Positions 1-8,267 are shown, numbered from the stretch's first letter. The stretch is 64,000 nucleotides of DNA from Actinomadura sp. NBRC 104425 (GCF_030269545.1 NZ_BSTN01000006.1:16624-80623), one strand, 5' to 3'. Notes: a model not told the origin generated them from the sequence alone. Numbers and translations are program-made.

Positions 1-158
1 CAGCGTCACGGCGTCACAGCGTCACGGCGTCACAGCGTCACGGCGTCACAGCGTCACGGCGTCACAGCGTCACGGCGTCACAGCGTCACGGCGTCACAGC
101 GTCACGGCGTCACAGCGTCACGGCGTCACAGCGTCACGGCGTCACGGCGTCACGGCGT
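1..158. repeat. 8/16-bp tandem array at left edge
   Basis: Nine exact copies of the 16-mer CAGCGTCACGGCGTCA run from 1 to 144, followed by one more 8-bp half unit that degrades by about 158. The 16-mer is itself two 8-mers differing at one base. The array continues past the left edge, so its true length is unknown. It runs into the stop codon of the acetyltransferase gene: the TGA at 150-152 lies inside the repeat. There are no spacers. Confidence 0.95.
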
Positions 159-854
159 TCGGAACCCGCGGAACGTCACAGGCTTGCGGATCACGAAGCC
201 GAGCCGCTCGTAGAGCGCGAGCGCGCCGGTGTTGGCCGCGGCCACGTGGAGGAACGGGCGCTCGCTGCGGGCGGTGATGCGCGCCGCCAGCGCCCGCACC
301 AGGCGGCCGGCGTGGCCCCGTCCGCGCGCCTCGGGGGCGGTGCAGACGGCGCTGATCTCGGTCCATCCCGGCGGCCGGAGCCGTTCGCCCGCCATGGCGA
401 CCAGCACGCCATTCTCCCGGATGCCCAGATAGGTGCCGAGTTCGCGGGTGCGGGGCCAGAACGGCCCCGGCCGGGTCCGCGCCGCAAGGTCGAGCATCTC
501 GGGCACATCGCCGGCGCCCAGCTCGACCACTTCCGCGTCGGGTCCGGCCTCGGGGCGGCCGGGCAGACCGCCGGCGGGGGCGATCATCTGGAAGCCGTCG
601 AGGCTGAAGACGGGCTTCCAGTCCGCTGGCGGGGTCGCCGGGTGGCTGAACAGATCGGCCGGCTCACCGCGGCCGAGCAGTCGGGCGAGGTCGGCCCACT
701 CCGCCGGGTCCGGGTCGGCGGACACCGCGGAGAAGGTGGCGACCTGTGGAAGGTATCCGGCCGCGCGGCCGAGCCGGCGGGCCAGATGTCCGTGACGGCC
801 GCGGAGCGACTCACCAACCGGGTCGTCGAGTACGGCGACGTCGCTGTCGAGCAT
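150..854 (-). CDS. GNAT family N-acetyltransferase
   Basis: This 234-residue protein probably transfers an acetyl group from acetyl-CoA to an amine; the substrate is unknown. The C-terminal half (about residues 110-234) carries the GNAT fold. The acetyl-CoA loop reads RGRGHAG after VCTAPEA, followed by the family's typical NTGALALYERLGF segment. The N-terminal part is not recognised. The ATG start has AGGAAAGG about 9 nt upstream. The gene stands alone and its 3' end merges with the tandem array, which supplies the stop codon. It is divergent from the PadR gene, leaving about 190 bp for promoters. Fold confidence is high; function beyond that is open. Confidence 0.88.
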   Translation of the reverse strand: MLDSDVAVLDDPVGESLRGRHGHLARRLGRAAGYLPQVATFSAVSADPDPAEWADLARLLGRGEPADLFSHPATPPADWKPVFSLDGFQMIAPAGGLPGRPEAGPDAEVVELGAGDVPEMLDLAARTRPGPFWPRTRELGTYLGIRENGVLVAMAGERLRPPGWTEISAVCTAPEARGRGHAGRLVRALAARITARSERPFLHVAAANTGALALYERLGFVIRKPVTFRGFRTP

Positions 855-978
855 GTGCTGTGCCTTTCCTGTCCTGCGCGAAGGCCGGTCATCCGGACGG
901 CCTGTCGTGGGCCGGGAGAGGCTACCGCCGGTCCGCCCCGGTCCTCTCGCGGGGGGCCGTCCGGCCCCCGGGTGTTGT

Positions 979-1020
979 ATCGCGACCGATTTCGATATAT
1001 CGTTAATGCATCGCGATCAG
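979..1020. promoter_or_regulatory. Candidate PadR operator/promoter
   Basis: This AT-richer segment contains the perfect palindrome CGATATATCG at 993-1002, flanked by two TCGCGA words at 980-985 and 1011-1016. It lies just upstream of the PadR start. PadR repressors commonly bind ATAT-centred dyads in their own promoters, so autoregulation is a reasonable inference. Confidence 0.5.
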
Positions 1021-1044
1021 TCAACAGTGGAAGGATGGGCAGCG

Positions 1045-1674
1045 ATGCATCACAACGATCACTTCATCCGGCACGGCCGGTTCCCCGAGGACGGGTCACG
1101 AGGCCGGCGCGGCGCCCCGTTCGGCTGGGGCCCGGGGCCGGGCGGCCCGGGGTTCGGCCCCGGTTTCGGTCCCGGGTTCGGCCCGGGACACCCGGGCAGG
1201 CGGGGCCCCGGCGGCGGACGCGGACGCCGCATCAAGCGCGGCAACGTGCGGGCCGCCCTCCTGGCCCTCCTGGCCGAGCGGCCCATGCACGGCTACGAGA
1301 TGATCCAGGAGCTCGACGAGCGCACCGGCGGCGTCTGGCGGCCGAGCCCCGGCTCGGTCTACCCGACGCTGCAGATGCTGGAGGACGAGGGCAAGCTCGT
1401 CAGCGAGCAGGACGGCGGCAAGCGCCTGTTCAGGCTGACCGAGGCGGGCCGCGAGGAGGCCGCCGCGCAGCCCGCCCCGCCGTGGGAGGAGGTGACGGGC
1501 GCCGTCGGCGAGCAGGAGCTGCGCGGCCGGCAGGCGATCGCCCAGCTGATGGGCGCGCTGCACCAGGTCGCGGCCGTCGGGAGCCCGTCCCAGAAGGAAC
1601 GCGCGCTGGAGGTCGTCAACGACGCCCGCCGCCGCCTGTACAGCATCCTCGCCGACGACCCCGAGGCCGAGTAG
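1045..1674 (+). CDS. PadR family transcriptional regulator
   Basis: Dimeric winged-helix repressor of about 209 residues. A Gly/Pro/Phe-rich, His-containing N-terminal tail (about 1-50) precedes the PadR domain. That domain shows the family signature around LLAERPMHGYEMIQEL, then SPGSVYPTLQMLEDEG and the wing with RLTEAG. The tail may be a flexible or ligand-sensing extension. I chose the ATG at 1045 because AAGGA lies about 10 nt upstream; an in-frame ATG at 1006 falls inside the operator-like palindrome and is less likely. PadR proteins usually control a neighbouring efflux pump or stress gene. None is adjacent here, so the target is unknown. Confidence 0.9.
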   Translation: MHHNDHFIRHGRFPEDGSRGRRGAPFGWGPGPGGPGFGPGFGPGFGPGHPGRRGPGGGRGRRIKRGNVRAALLALLAERPMHGYEMIQELDERTGGVWRPSPGSVYPTLQMLEDEGKLVSEQDGGKRLFRLTEAGREEAAAQPAPPWEEVTGAVGEQELRGRQAIAQLMGALHQVAAVGSPSQKERALEVVNDARRRLYSILADDPEAE

Positions 1675-1705
1675 TGACCCGGCACCCGGCACCGCGACCG
1701 CGCGC

Positions 1706-2572
1706 TCAGCTCCCGTCCAGGGAACCGGCGAGAGCGTCCAGGAAGCCGACCACCCCGTCGGGGCCGTCCACCACCAGGTCGGCGCGGTCGGCGAGAGCGG
1801 TCACCTCGGCCGAGCCGCTGCACACCTTCACCCCCGGAACGCCCTCGGCGCGCAGCGCGTCGATCGCATCGTAGGCGGCCAGGTCGCCGAGGTCGTCCCC
1901 GGCGAACAGCACCGCCGAGGGGAAGGGGCGGCCGCCGGGGCGGGCGGAGCGCGTCTCGTCCAGGAAACGGCGCAGGGCCATGCCCTTGTCCATGCCGGGC
2001 GGGCGCAGCTCCAGGACGAACCGTCCCGGCTCCACGGCCAGACCGGTGCGTTCGGCGAGCGCCTCCAGGACGCCGCGCAGCCGGTCGAGCGCGACCTGCG
2101 GCTCGGCGCAGCGGCGGGTGTGCACCGCCACCGCCTGCCCCTTGTCCTCGACGTAGGTCGCGTCCGGCGCGCCCGCGGCCCTGAGAATCTCGGGCAGCTT
2201 GGCGCGCGCCTCGGCGACACCGGGCGGCGGCTCGGGCGTGGTCAGCTCGCCGGCCTCCCAGCGCTCCAGGCCGTACTGCCCGAGCACCACCAGGCCGTCC
2301 ACGCCGTCGAGCCCGCCGTACTCCACGGCCACGGCCGCGGGACGGCCGGTGATGATCGCCAGCGCGCCCACGCGCGGGGCGAGGCGGGCCAGCGCAGCGG
2401 CCGCCCCGGGATGGGCCCGTGCCGCCGCCGGGTCGTCGACGATGGGCGCGAGCGTGCCGTCGAAGTCGAACCCGAGCACGGCGCCGCCCGGGTCGGTGCG
2501 GATCGCGTCCAGGCCGTCCGCGCCGGCGGCCGTTGTCGGGGAGAAGACGTCCACCCGTCCAGTGTCGGGCAC
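1706..2572 (-). CDS. otsB: Trehalose-6-phosphate phosphatase (HAD superfamily)
   Basis: Dephosphorylates trehalose 6-phosphate to trehalose, the last step of the OtsA-OtsB route. The 288-residue protein has the HAD motif I nucleophile segment GFDFDGTLAPI near residue 35 and a conserved VEDKGQAVAVH segment. A late FAGDDLGDLAAYDA stretch matches HAD motif IV. The start is GTG and follows directly on the TGA of the upstream DUF3263 gene with no spacer, so the two are probably translationally coupled. No otsA lies in the window. Confidence 0.9.
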   Translation of the reverse strand: MPDTGRVDVFSPTTAAGADGLDAIRTDPGGAVLGFDFDGTLAPIVDDPAAARAHPGAAAALARLAPRVGALAIITGRPAAVAVEYGGLDGVDGLVVLGQYGLERWEAGELTTPEPPPGVAEARAKLPEILRAAGAPDATYVEDKGQAVAVHTRRCAEPQVALDRLRGVLEALAERTGLAVEPGRFVLELRPPGMDKGMALRRFLDETRSARPGGRPFPSAVLFAGDDLGDLAAYDAIDALRAEGVPGVKVCSGSAEVTALADRADLVVDGPDGVVGFLDALAGSLDGS

Positions 2573-2887
2573 TCAGGGCCGGATTCCGAACCGGCGCGCG
2601 GCGCGCTGCCGCTGCCGTTGCGCGCGCATCCGGCGCAGGCGCTTGACGAGCATCGGGTCGTACTCCAGGGCTTCGGGGCGGTCGAGCAGGATGTTGAGGA
2701 GCTGGTAGTAGCGCGTCGCCGACATGTCGAACTGCTCGCGGATCGCCTGCTCCTTGGCGCCGGCGTACTTCCACCACTGCCGTTCGAAGGCGAGGATCCG
2801 GCGGTCGCGCTCGGACAGTTTGCCGGCCGGGAAGGCGGGGTCGTCCTGGCCGTCGGGCACCGGTTGCAGGGCTGGGCCGTCGTTCAT
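2573..2887 (-). CDS. DUF3263 domain protein
   Basis: A small 104-residue protein of an actinobacterial family without assigned biochemistry. The core reads LSERDRRILAFERQWWKYAG, then a helix-turn-helix-like region (SATRYYQLLNILLDRPEAL) and an Arg-rich C-terminus, consistent with nucleic-acid binding. The ATG at 2887 is supported by AGGACGG a few bases upstream. Longer in-frame extension exists but crosses the intergenic region and has no coding character. It forms a two-gene operon with otsB. Confidence 0.85.
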   Translation of the reverse strand: MNDGPALQPVPDGQDDPAFPAGKLSERDRRILAFERQWWKYAGAKEQAIREQFDMSATRYYQLLNILLDRPEALEYDPMLVKRLRRMRAQRQRQRAARRFGIRP

Positions 2888-3364
2888 GCTGCCGTCCTGT
2901 CGGGGGCCGTCGTCGGGGCCGCACGCGGGGGTCGCCGGCGGGGGCCGACGTCTCGCACATGACGTCCCCTCTGTGGTTAGTGATCCCGGGTCGTCCGGGT
3001 TCGGCCGGTGCCATGGTACGCGTCCGCGCGGCCATCGGCCGGGCGTTCCGCCGGAACGGCACGGCGGTGACCGGTGATGGCATGGGGCTGAGGGGGCCTC
3101 GTCGTCACGAACGGCTACCAGTGCACCACAAAGCGGCCTTCGGACGGGCCGTCTCGGCGCGCCTGTCGGGGCGGTTTCCTCGCGACCTTTCCCCGATATC
3201 GTCCGGTGCCGGACGTCGCGCTCCGGGCATGCCACTATCGGACGACGGCCCGCGTTGTGCCAAAAGTAGGACACGTGGGAACGCATGTAGATTGCATGCG
3301 AATTCATGTGTACGCTGCAATCGTATTTGTGGACAGACCGACACGGTGAACGGAGGCCGTGGCA
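2888..3364. other. Divergent intergenic region, DUF3263-otsB / MarR
   Basis: About 475 bp without a convincing gene. Its right half is markedly AT-richer than the surroundings and contains the dyads listed separately. Open frames here look like chance GC-rich readings. Confidence 0.6.
3282..3321. promoter_or_regulatory. Candidate MarR operator, nested inverted repeats
   Basis: Two dyads overlap. CGCATG (3282-3287) pairs with CATGCG (3295-3300), and ATTGCA (3291-3296) pairs with TGCAAT (3316-3321). They end about 45 bp before the MarR start, where an autorepressor would bind. Confidence 0.5.
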
Positions 3365-3961
3365 ATGGCGACGGAGCACGCGTCCGGGGGACCCTCCTCC
3401 TCCCAGGACTCCGCCGAGCCTCCCGACACCGTCCTGTCGGAGATCGGCCGGGCGCTGTTCCACCTGCGCCGGATCTGGATCAAGCCCGATCTGATGAAGA
3501 AGATCCGGGCGCAGACCTCCGGCGGGCCGGGCGGGCGCCCGCTGCAGTACTCCAACCTGATGGTGGTGCACGCGGTCGCCGCACTGTCCGCCGCCGCGGA
3601 GGACCCGGGCTGCCCCACGACCGAGGTCACGGTCGGCGCGGTCGCCGAACGCCTGGAGATCGACCCGTCCACCGCCAGCCGACTGGTCGGCCACGCCATC
3701 GATGCGGGCCTGGTGTCGCGCCGCCCGTCCCCGGTGGACGCCCGCCGCGCCAACCTCGGCCTCACCGAGGCGGGCCACCGCGTCCGGCAGGTCGCCGAAC
3801 GCTCCCGCCGCGCCTATCTGGCCGGCCTGATGGCCGACTGGACCCCCGAGGAGCGGGCCGAGTTCGCCCGCCTGCTCACCCGCTTCGCCGAGGCCGCCGT
3901 CCAGACGCCCGCCCAACTGGAGGGCATCGAAAAGATCTTCCGCGAAGCCGGCGCCGACTGA
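3365..3961 (+). CDS. MarR family transcriptional regulator
   Basis: Winged-helix dimer of 198 residues. It has the MarR core with recognition-helix region IDPSTASRLVGHAIDAGLVSR and the wing SPVDARRANLGLTEAG, flanked by dimerisation helices. An in-frame GTG at 3359 is only 2 nt from GGAGG (3352-3356). The ATG at 3365 is 8 nt away and is the better start. The gene is monocistronic and faces the SHOCT gene convergently. Ligand and targets are unknown; autoregulation through the upstream dyads is inferred. Confidence 0.9.
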   Translation: MATEHASGGPSSSQDSAEPPDTVLSEIGRALFHLRRIWIKPDLMKKIRAQTSGGPGGRPLQYSNLMVVHAVAALSAAAEDPGCPTTEVTVGAVAERLEIDPSTASRLVGHAIDAGLVSRRPSPVDARRANLGLTEAGHRVRQVAERSRRAYLAGLMADWTPEERAEFARLLTRFAEAAVQTPAQLEGIEKIFREAGAD

Positions 3962-4121
3962 CCACCCGCCCCTCACACGCTCACCGGCGCCGCCCCCCAA
4001 CCCGAACAACCACCAGGCACCGGAGCCCGGGCCCGGTTCCGGGCGGACGCGCCCGTGCGCCGGAAAGGCACGGCCCAAGAGCGGCCGGAGGCGGCCGGGG
4101 GCCAGACGGCACCCGCCGGGG

Positions 4122-4415
4122 TCAGCCGTTGCGGAGGGCGGACAGGCGGCTGAAGTACTCGTCCTCGTCGATCTCGCCCCGGGCGAAGCGTTCGGCCAGC
4201 GTGGCGTGCGCGCGGGCCAGCGGGTCGGCCTGGACCGCGGTCGCGGCCATGCGGCGGCGGATCAGGTAGAAGGCCGCCGCCAGCACGGCCGCCCAGAACA
4301 ACCCGAAAGTGATCGGGAACACCGGCCACCAGGCGGGCGCGTCGTTCCAGCCGTTGTCGTGCCAGCCCGGGCCCGGGTGCGCGGCCAGCGCCGTGAGCGT
4401 CGCCATCATCGTCAT
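4122..4415 (-). CDS. SHOCT domain small membrane protein
   Basis: A 97-residue protein. The N-terminal third is His/Trp/Pro-rich (HPGPGWHDNGWND), followed by one membrane segment near residues 32-52 (ITFGLFWAAVLAAAFYLI). The C-terminal SHOCT motif LAERFARGEIDEDEYFSRLS is a short oligomerisation module found at the ends of many membrane proteins. Strong AGGAGG lies 3 nt before the first ATG (4415) and 9 nt before the ATG at 4409, so the second may be the real start. It lies upstream-facing of nothing obvious; the role is unknown. Confidence 0.85.
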   Translation of the reverse strand: MTMMATLTALAAHPGPGWHDNGWNDAPAWWPVFPITFGLFWAAVLAAAFYLIRRRMAATAVQADPLARAHATLAERFARGEIDEDEYFSRLSALRNG

Positions 4416-4521
4416 CGACCTCCTGTCGTCGTCGGATGTTCCGATGCTCGGCGACAGGTCCGGGCCATGTCGTCGTACGTCTGGAGGCTCCACCGCTACG
4501 CCACGCGGAGTAGCCCGGGGC

Positions 4522-6531
4522 TCACCACCACGGCGGCCGGTAGTCGTCCTCGTCGGGCGGCCGCTGCCTGCGGGAGGGGCGCCCCAGGGAGTCGTCGTCC
4601 AGGCCGGGGGGTGAGATGAACTTGCCGGGGGGCTCGCCGGTGTCGTCCAGGCCGGGCGGGGGCGCGGACGGGAACGCCACCGCGGGCAGTTCGTCGGTCG
4701 TGCTGTCCGCAGGCGCCTCGGGCATGTCCCCCTGGCGCGGCGGAGGCACGGTGTAGTCGGGCTCACCCGTGGAGTCGGGCTCACCCGTGAAGTCGAGGGC
4801 GTCGCCCAGCACGCTGCGGCGGAACCTCTCCCACTCCTCGTCGTCGAACACCGGTTCGTCGGCCTGGCGGGCGGGCTCGTCATACGGGTCGAGGTCGTCG
4901 GCCTTGGCGTGGAAACCGTTCAGGCCGTCCAGCCTGTGCCCCTCGGGGGGTTCCGTTCCGTAGCCGTTGACACGGGTGACGCCGCCGCTGAACTCCTCCG
5001 GGACGAAGGGACGCAGCCGCCACTGCTGCTCGGGCCCCGGCCAGGATCCGGGGTCGGGCGTGGGCTCCGGCTCTTGCCGCGGCTCGGGGGCGGGCTCTGA
5101 CGCCGTCTGGAAATCCGCTTCCGGCGGCGGGGGCGGCGGCGCCATGGACACCATGGGCGGGTCGCCTCCCGGGAAGACCTCGTTGCTCTGCCACAAGGGG
5201 GCGTGCACGGGGCCCACCGAGACACCGGACGGGTCGCCCGCCTGCGCTCCGACGCGCTCGGGCGGCTGCCTCGGCCGCCACACGTCGTACGGGGAGTCGT
5301 CGTCGGCGTCGTCCTCGAAGTCGTCCTCGGGCCGCCTCCGCTGCAGCCAGCCCAGCAGCACGCCCGCCGCCACCAGGACGCCGCCGCCCACCAGGATGGC
5401 GGGCAGCATGACGCCCGTCCCCTCGTCCTCCGCGGCGACGTCGGGTTCCACCGGCTCGGCCGAGGTGGCGGGGGTCGCCTCCGGACTGCGCGACGCCCGG
5501 CTGATGGAGGCGGCCACGCTCATGGCGCGCACGCCGTCCAGCGTCGTGGAGCACGTGGTGCCGCCGCCGGGCTGCTCGCGGGGCACCGACCCCTGGACGA
5601 GCGCCTGCCGCACCTGCTGCGGCGTCAGCTTCGGGTAGCGGGCGCGGATCAGCGCGGCGACCCCGGCGACGATGGCCGAGGACGGGCTCGTCCCCGTGCC
5701 GACCACGTAGCCGCTGCTGGCGTCCGCGCTGACGATGTCGACGCCGGGCGCGCACACCTCCACGTACGAGTGCCGGTTGCTGTCCTTCCAGATGCGCATC
5801 CGCCGGTCGACGGCCCCCACGGCGATGACCCCCGGATACGCCGCGGGGAAGTTCTTGCGGTTGGCGCCCGACCCGTCGTTGCCCGCCGACGCGATCAGCA
5901 CCACGCCCCTGTCGAGCGCGTACCGGATCGCGTTCTCCTCGCTGGAGCTGCCGTCGTAGAACAGCTTGCCGCCGCCCAGCGACATGTTGATGATGTCGGC
6001 GCCGTGGTCGACCGCGTACCGGATGCCCTGCGCGACCGCGTCCCGGTTGCGGCCGCCGAGCTGCCCCCCGGCCTGCCGCAGCGGATCGTCGTTCTCCCAC
6101 GTCACCCGGACCGACAGGATGCGGGCCTGAGGCGCCACGCCCATCACGCCCTGCGCGCCGCCGGGGCCGTGGCCGTGCCCGGCGATGATGCTCGCCATGG
6201 ACGTGCCGTGCAGGCCCCAGTAGCGGCCGCCGGGGCGGCGCAGCCCGCCGGTGAGGTCGGGCCCGGTGGTCACCCGGCCGACCAGGTCGGGATGCTTCCC
6301 GTCGACCCCGGTGTCCAGCACCGCGACGGTCACGCCGCCGCCCTTGGACGTGCGCCACACGCGGGGGATGCGCAGCGCGGTCAGATGCCACTCCCGGGCC
6401 CGGATCTGGTCGGTGCGCGCGCCGACTGCGGCGTCGGCGGGGCGCACGGGGACGGCGAAGAGGGCGGTGAGGGTCAGGGCCGAGAGCGTCGCACCGAGGC
6501 GGGCGGGCAGGCGCCGACCGGCCTGGGACAC
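4522..6531 (-). CDS. mycP-like: Mycosin-like S8 serine protease
   Basis: Secreted membrane-anchored subtilase of 669 residues. A signal peptide (about 1-35) is followed by the peptidase domain with Asp73 (VAVLDTGVDG), His108 (GLHGTSMAS), oxyanion Asn218 (SAGNDG) and Ser282 (GTGTSPSS). A transmembrane helix lies near 373-396. A long acidic Pro-rich cytoplasmic tail of about 270 residues then follows, much longer than in typical mycosins. GTG start with AGGAGG 9 nt upstream. Mycosins belong to type VII secretion systems, yet the ESX genes here lie about 41 kb away, so pairing with that system is an inference. Confidence 0.88.
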   Translation of the reverse strand: MSQAGRRLPARLGATLSALTLTALFAVPVRPADAAVGARTDQIRAREWHLTALRIPRVWRTSKGGGVTVAVLDTGVDGKHPDLVGRVTTGPDLTGGLRRPGGRYWGLHGTSMASIIAGHGHGPGGAQGVMGVAPQARILSVRVTWENDDPLRQAGGQLGGRNRDAVAQGIRYAVDHGADIINMSLGGGKLFYDGSSSEENAIRYALDRGVVLIASAGNDGSGANRKNFPAAYPGVIAVGAVDRRMRIWKDSNRHSYVEVCAPGVDIVSADASSGYVVGTGTSPSSAIVAGVAALIRARYPKLTPQQVRQALVQGSVPREQPGGGTTCSTTLDGVRAMSVAASISRASRSPEATPATSAEPVEPDVAAEDEGTGVMLPAILVGGGVLVAAGVLLGWLQRRRPEDDFEDDADDDSPYDVWRPRQPPERVGAQAGDPSGVSVGPVHAPLWQSNEVFPGGDPPMVSMAPPPPPPEADFQTASEPAPEPRQEPEPTPDPGSWPGPEQQWRLRPFVPEEFSGGVTRVNGYGTEPPEGHRLDGLNGFHAKADDLDPYDEPARQADEPVFDDEEWERFRRSVLGDALDFTGEPDSTGEPDYTVPPPRQGDMPEAPADSTTDELPAVAFPSAPPPGLDDTGEPPGKFISPPGLDDDSLGRPSRRQRPPDEDDYRPPWW

Positions 6532-6781
6532 GCCGCCGCACCTCCTCCCGGCAGTCGGCCCGGGGTGTGCCCCCGGCCCCCGGTGCTCCCTGGAAAGCCC
6601 CGCTTCCGCCCCGTCGCGGAAGGCGACCGTGGTCCGTGCATCCTCGACGGGGAGGCGCGCGCTCCCCCGCCATCACGAGCCCTGGCGCCTCTCCGAACGC
6701 GTGTCATTCTGCCATGGGCACACAACAAGGCCCGGGCACTCGGCACATGCAGGCACGCTTCGGGACAGCGCGCCCCGACCT

Positions 6782-6832
6782 GCGCACTGCGTTGCACGAC
6801 TCACCCGCGCACTGGGTTGTACGACTCACCCG
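6782..6832. repeat. Two 26-bp direct repeats, 25-bp period
   Basis: The word starting GCGCACTG and ending ACGACTCACCCG occurs at 6782-6807 and 6807-6832 with two mismatches. It sits upstream of the coupled hypothetical pair starting at 6881 and about 250 bp upstream of the divergent mycosin gene. A repeated regulator site is the likeliest reading. Confidence 0.8.
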
Positions 6833-6880
6833 GCGGACCCGTCCGAACCCCCAAGGTCCGGCGACATCCCCTGGACGAGC

Positions 6881-7246
6881 GTGCCGCTGTGGTGGGGGCG
6901 TGCCGCCGCCAGGTGGTTCGCCGTCCTGTACGACGGCGATCGTGACTACCTGGTCGCGGCGCCCACGGCCACGGAGCTGGGGCAGCTTCTGCACGCCGCC
7001 GGGCCGTGCGCTGGCCGCCTGCAGCAGGCACCGGCCGGGCTGCCGGGCGCCGGCGGGATGACGGCGGGCCTTTGGTCGCCGCCCGCGCCCGTACGGCGTC
7101 CGACGCCGTCCTGGCCCTTCTCGTCCGTCCCCAAGACCGAGCACGCCCCCGCGCGGCGGCCGGTGCGCGGCCGTCACGAAGCCGACCGGCGTCCCGGGCC
7201 GCTGCGGCGGCTGCTCGACGCGGTGACCTGGACGGAGCCCTGGTGA
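6881..7246 (+). CDS. Hypothetical protein, coupled to next gene
   Basis: I do not recognise this 121-residue protein. The N-terminal part (PLWWGRAAARWFAVLYDGD, then APTATELGQLLHAAG) has coding character; the rest is Pro/Arg-rich. I chose the GTG at 6881 because upstream sequence in frame becomes repetitive and non-coding. Its TGA overlaps the GTG of the next gene by 4 nt, which supports both starts and implies co-translation. The direct repeats at 6782-6832 may control it. Confidence 0.6.
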   Translation: MPLWWGRAAARWFAVLYDGDRDYLVAAPTATELGQLLHAAGPCAGRLQQAPAGLPGAGGMTAGLWSPPAPVRRPTPSWPFSSVPKTEHAPARRPVRGRHEADRRPGPLRRLLDAVTWTEPW

Positions 7247-7548
7247 GCGGGGCGGGCCCGCAGCTGGCCGGGGACGGCTACGTCGGTATCCCCCGCGCCC
7301 TGTGGGCGGCGGTCCTGGTTGCCCTGGACGGCGAGGACGCCGAACTGCGGACCGCGGTGTACGCCGAGGTCCTCGGGCTCGGCCTCCCCGCGTGGCAGGA
7401 CGATCTCGACGACCCCACGGCGTTGGCGCGTCACATTCGCGAGGTGACCGGCCTCCAGGCCGACGCCGACCCGCTGCCGCCGGGATGGACGACGCCCCGC
7501 CCCACCCTGACGCCGACCCCCGCGCCCGGCCCCGAGCCGGACGCCTAG
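7243..7548 (+). CDS. Hypothetical protein
   Basis: A 101-residue protein beginning at a GTG that overlaps the previous stop (GTGA, 7243-7246). It is mainly helical and acidic (ALWAAVLVALDGEDAELRTA, then a segment of Asp/Leu) and ends in a Pro/Thr/Ala-rich tail. No family is recognised. It is the second and last gene of a two-gene operon closed by the hairpin at 7643-7678. A small two-component unit such as a toxin-antitoxin pair is possible but unsupported by any motif. Confidence 0.6.
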   Translation: MSGAGPQLAGDGYVGIPRALWAAVLVALDGEDAELRTAVYAEVLGLGLPAWQDDLDDPTALARHIREVTGLQADADPLPPGWTTPRPTLTPTPAPGPEPDA

Positions 7549-7642
7549 ACCGGGGGTGGCCGTGCGATGGACAACCGCCCCCGATCCTCGCGCCGCCGCC
7601 CCCCACCAGACGTGGGCGCGCCGAAGCCGGTGCACCCACCTT

Positions 7643-7678
7643 CGCCCCCGGGACCACTGCGACCCGGTCCCGGGGGCG
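7643..7678 (+). terminator. Strong hairpin terminator
   Basis: A perfect 13-bp inverted repeat (CGCCCCCGGGACC at 7643-7655, its complement at 7666-7678) with a 10-nt loop. It has no T-run, as is common in high-GC actinomycetes. It closes the 6881-7548 operon. Confidence 0.75.
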
Positions 7679-7753
7679 GCCCCACGGATCAGGGAACGAC
7701 CGGCGCGCCCTGGCCGCGGGAAACCTGTCAGCGCCGGAGGCTCGGAGGAGCTG

Positions 7754-8260
7754 ATGAGCGTCACGATCGAAAGGACGGCCCAGGCCGTCGCCGCCCGCGA
7801 CCCGCACGCCCTGATCTCGGTCGAGCTGTTCGACCAGATCGTCGCGCGCGTCCAGGAGCACATGCCGGTCGCCCGCTACTACGGTGAGCTGATGGTCGAG
7901 CAGATGCTCGCGTACGTCGCGACCGTCGCCGCCTACGACCCCGAGGACCCGCCGACCTTCGTGATCGAGGGCGGGTACGAGTTCCGGTACCTCACCCCGT
8001 CGGAGGCCGTCGACCCGGCGATCCACTACTTCCTGGACTTCACCGCCGAATGGCGCGAGTTCTGCGCGATGCTGACCGGCGGGAAGTTCATCGACCACGT
8101 GCCCATCGTGAACGAGTCGATCACCTCCGGCCGGTCGCTGGACCTCACGGTCCGCGTCATGCGTCACTTCGGCTGGGAGGTCGACGACCGCATGTGGCAG
8201 CGCGGCACGAGCTGCTGCCAGACCGACAACTGCTACCTGAAGGTCACCCGGCTGAGCTGA
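7754..8260 (+). CDS. Hypothetical protein, first gene of RiPP-type cassette
   Basis: A 168-residue soluble protein that I do not recognise. It is acidic and aromatic with no membrane segment. The C-terminus has a Cys cluster (GTSCCQTDNCYLKV) that could bind a metal. The ATG has GGAGG 5 nt upstream. Its TGA is part of the TGAGGA Shine-Dalgarno of the next gene, which starts 7 nt later, so it is co-transcribed with the phosphotransferase and probably with the peptide-methyltransferase pair. A precursor-processing or immunity role would be speculation. Confidence 0.75.
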   Translation: MSVTIERTAQAVAARDPHALISVELFDQIVARVQEHMPVARYYGELMVEQMLAYVATVAAYDPEDPPTFVIEGGYEFRYLTPSEAVDPAIHYFLDFTAEWREFCAMLTGGKFIDHVPIVNESITSGRSLDLTVRVMRHFGWEVDDRMWQRGTSCCQTDNCYLKVTRLS

Positions 8261-8267
8261 GGACGCC

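Noticed and set aside
1-158. Possible CRISPR array
   Set aside because: The repeats are 8/16 bp and directly abutting, with no spacers.
246-1874. A 542-codon plus-strand open frame over the acetyltransferase and PadR genes
   Set aside because: It is antisense or out of frame to two well-supported genes, is Arg/Pro/Gly-rich, and has no ribosome site. Such frames are common at this GC content.
3105-3365. 86-codon minus-strand frame upstream of the MarR gene
   Set aside because: It covers the operator-like region, has irregular composition and no Shine-Dalgarno site.
6782-6832. Left attachment site of the island
   Set aside because: The direct repeats do not match the tRNA-Thr 3' end.
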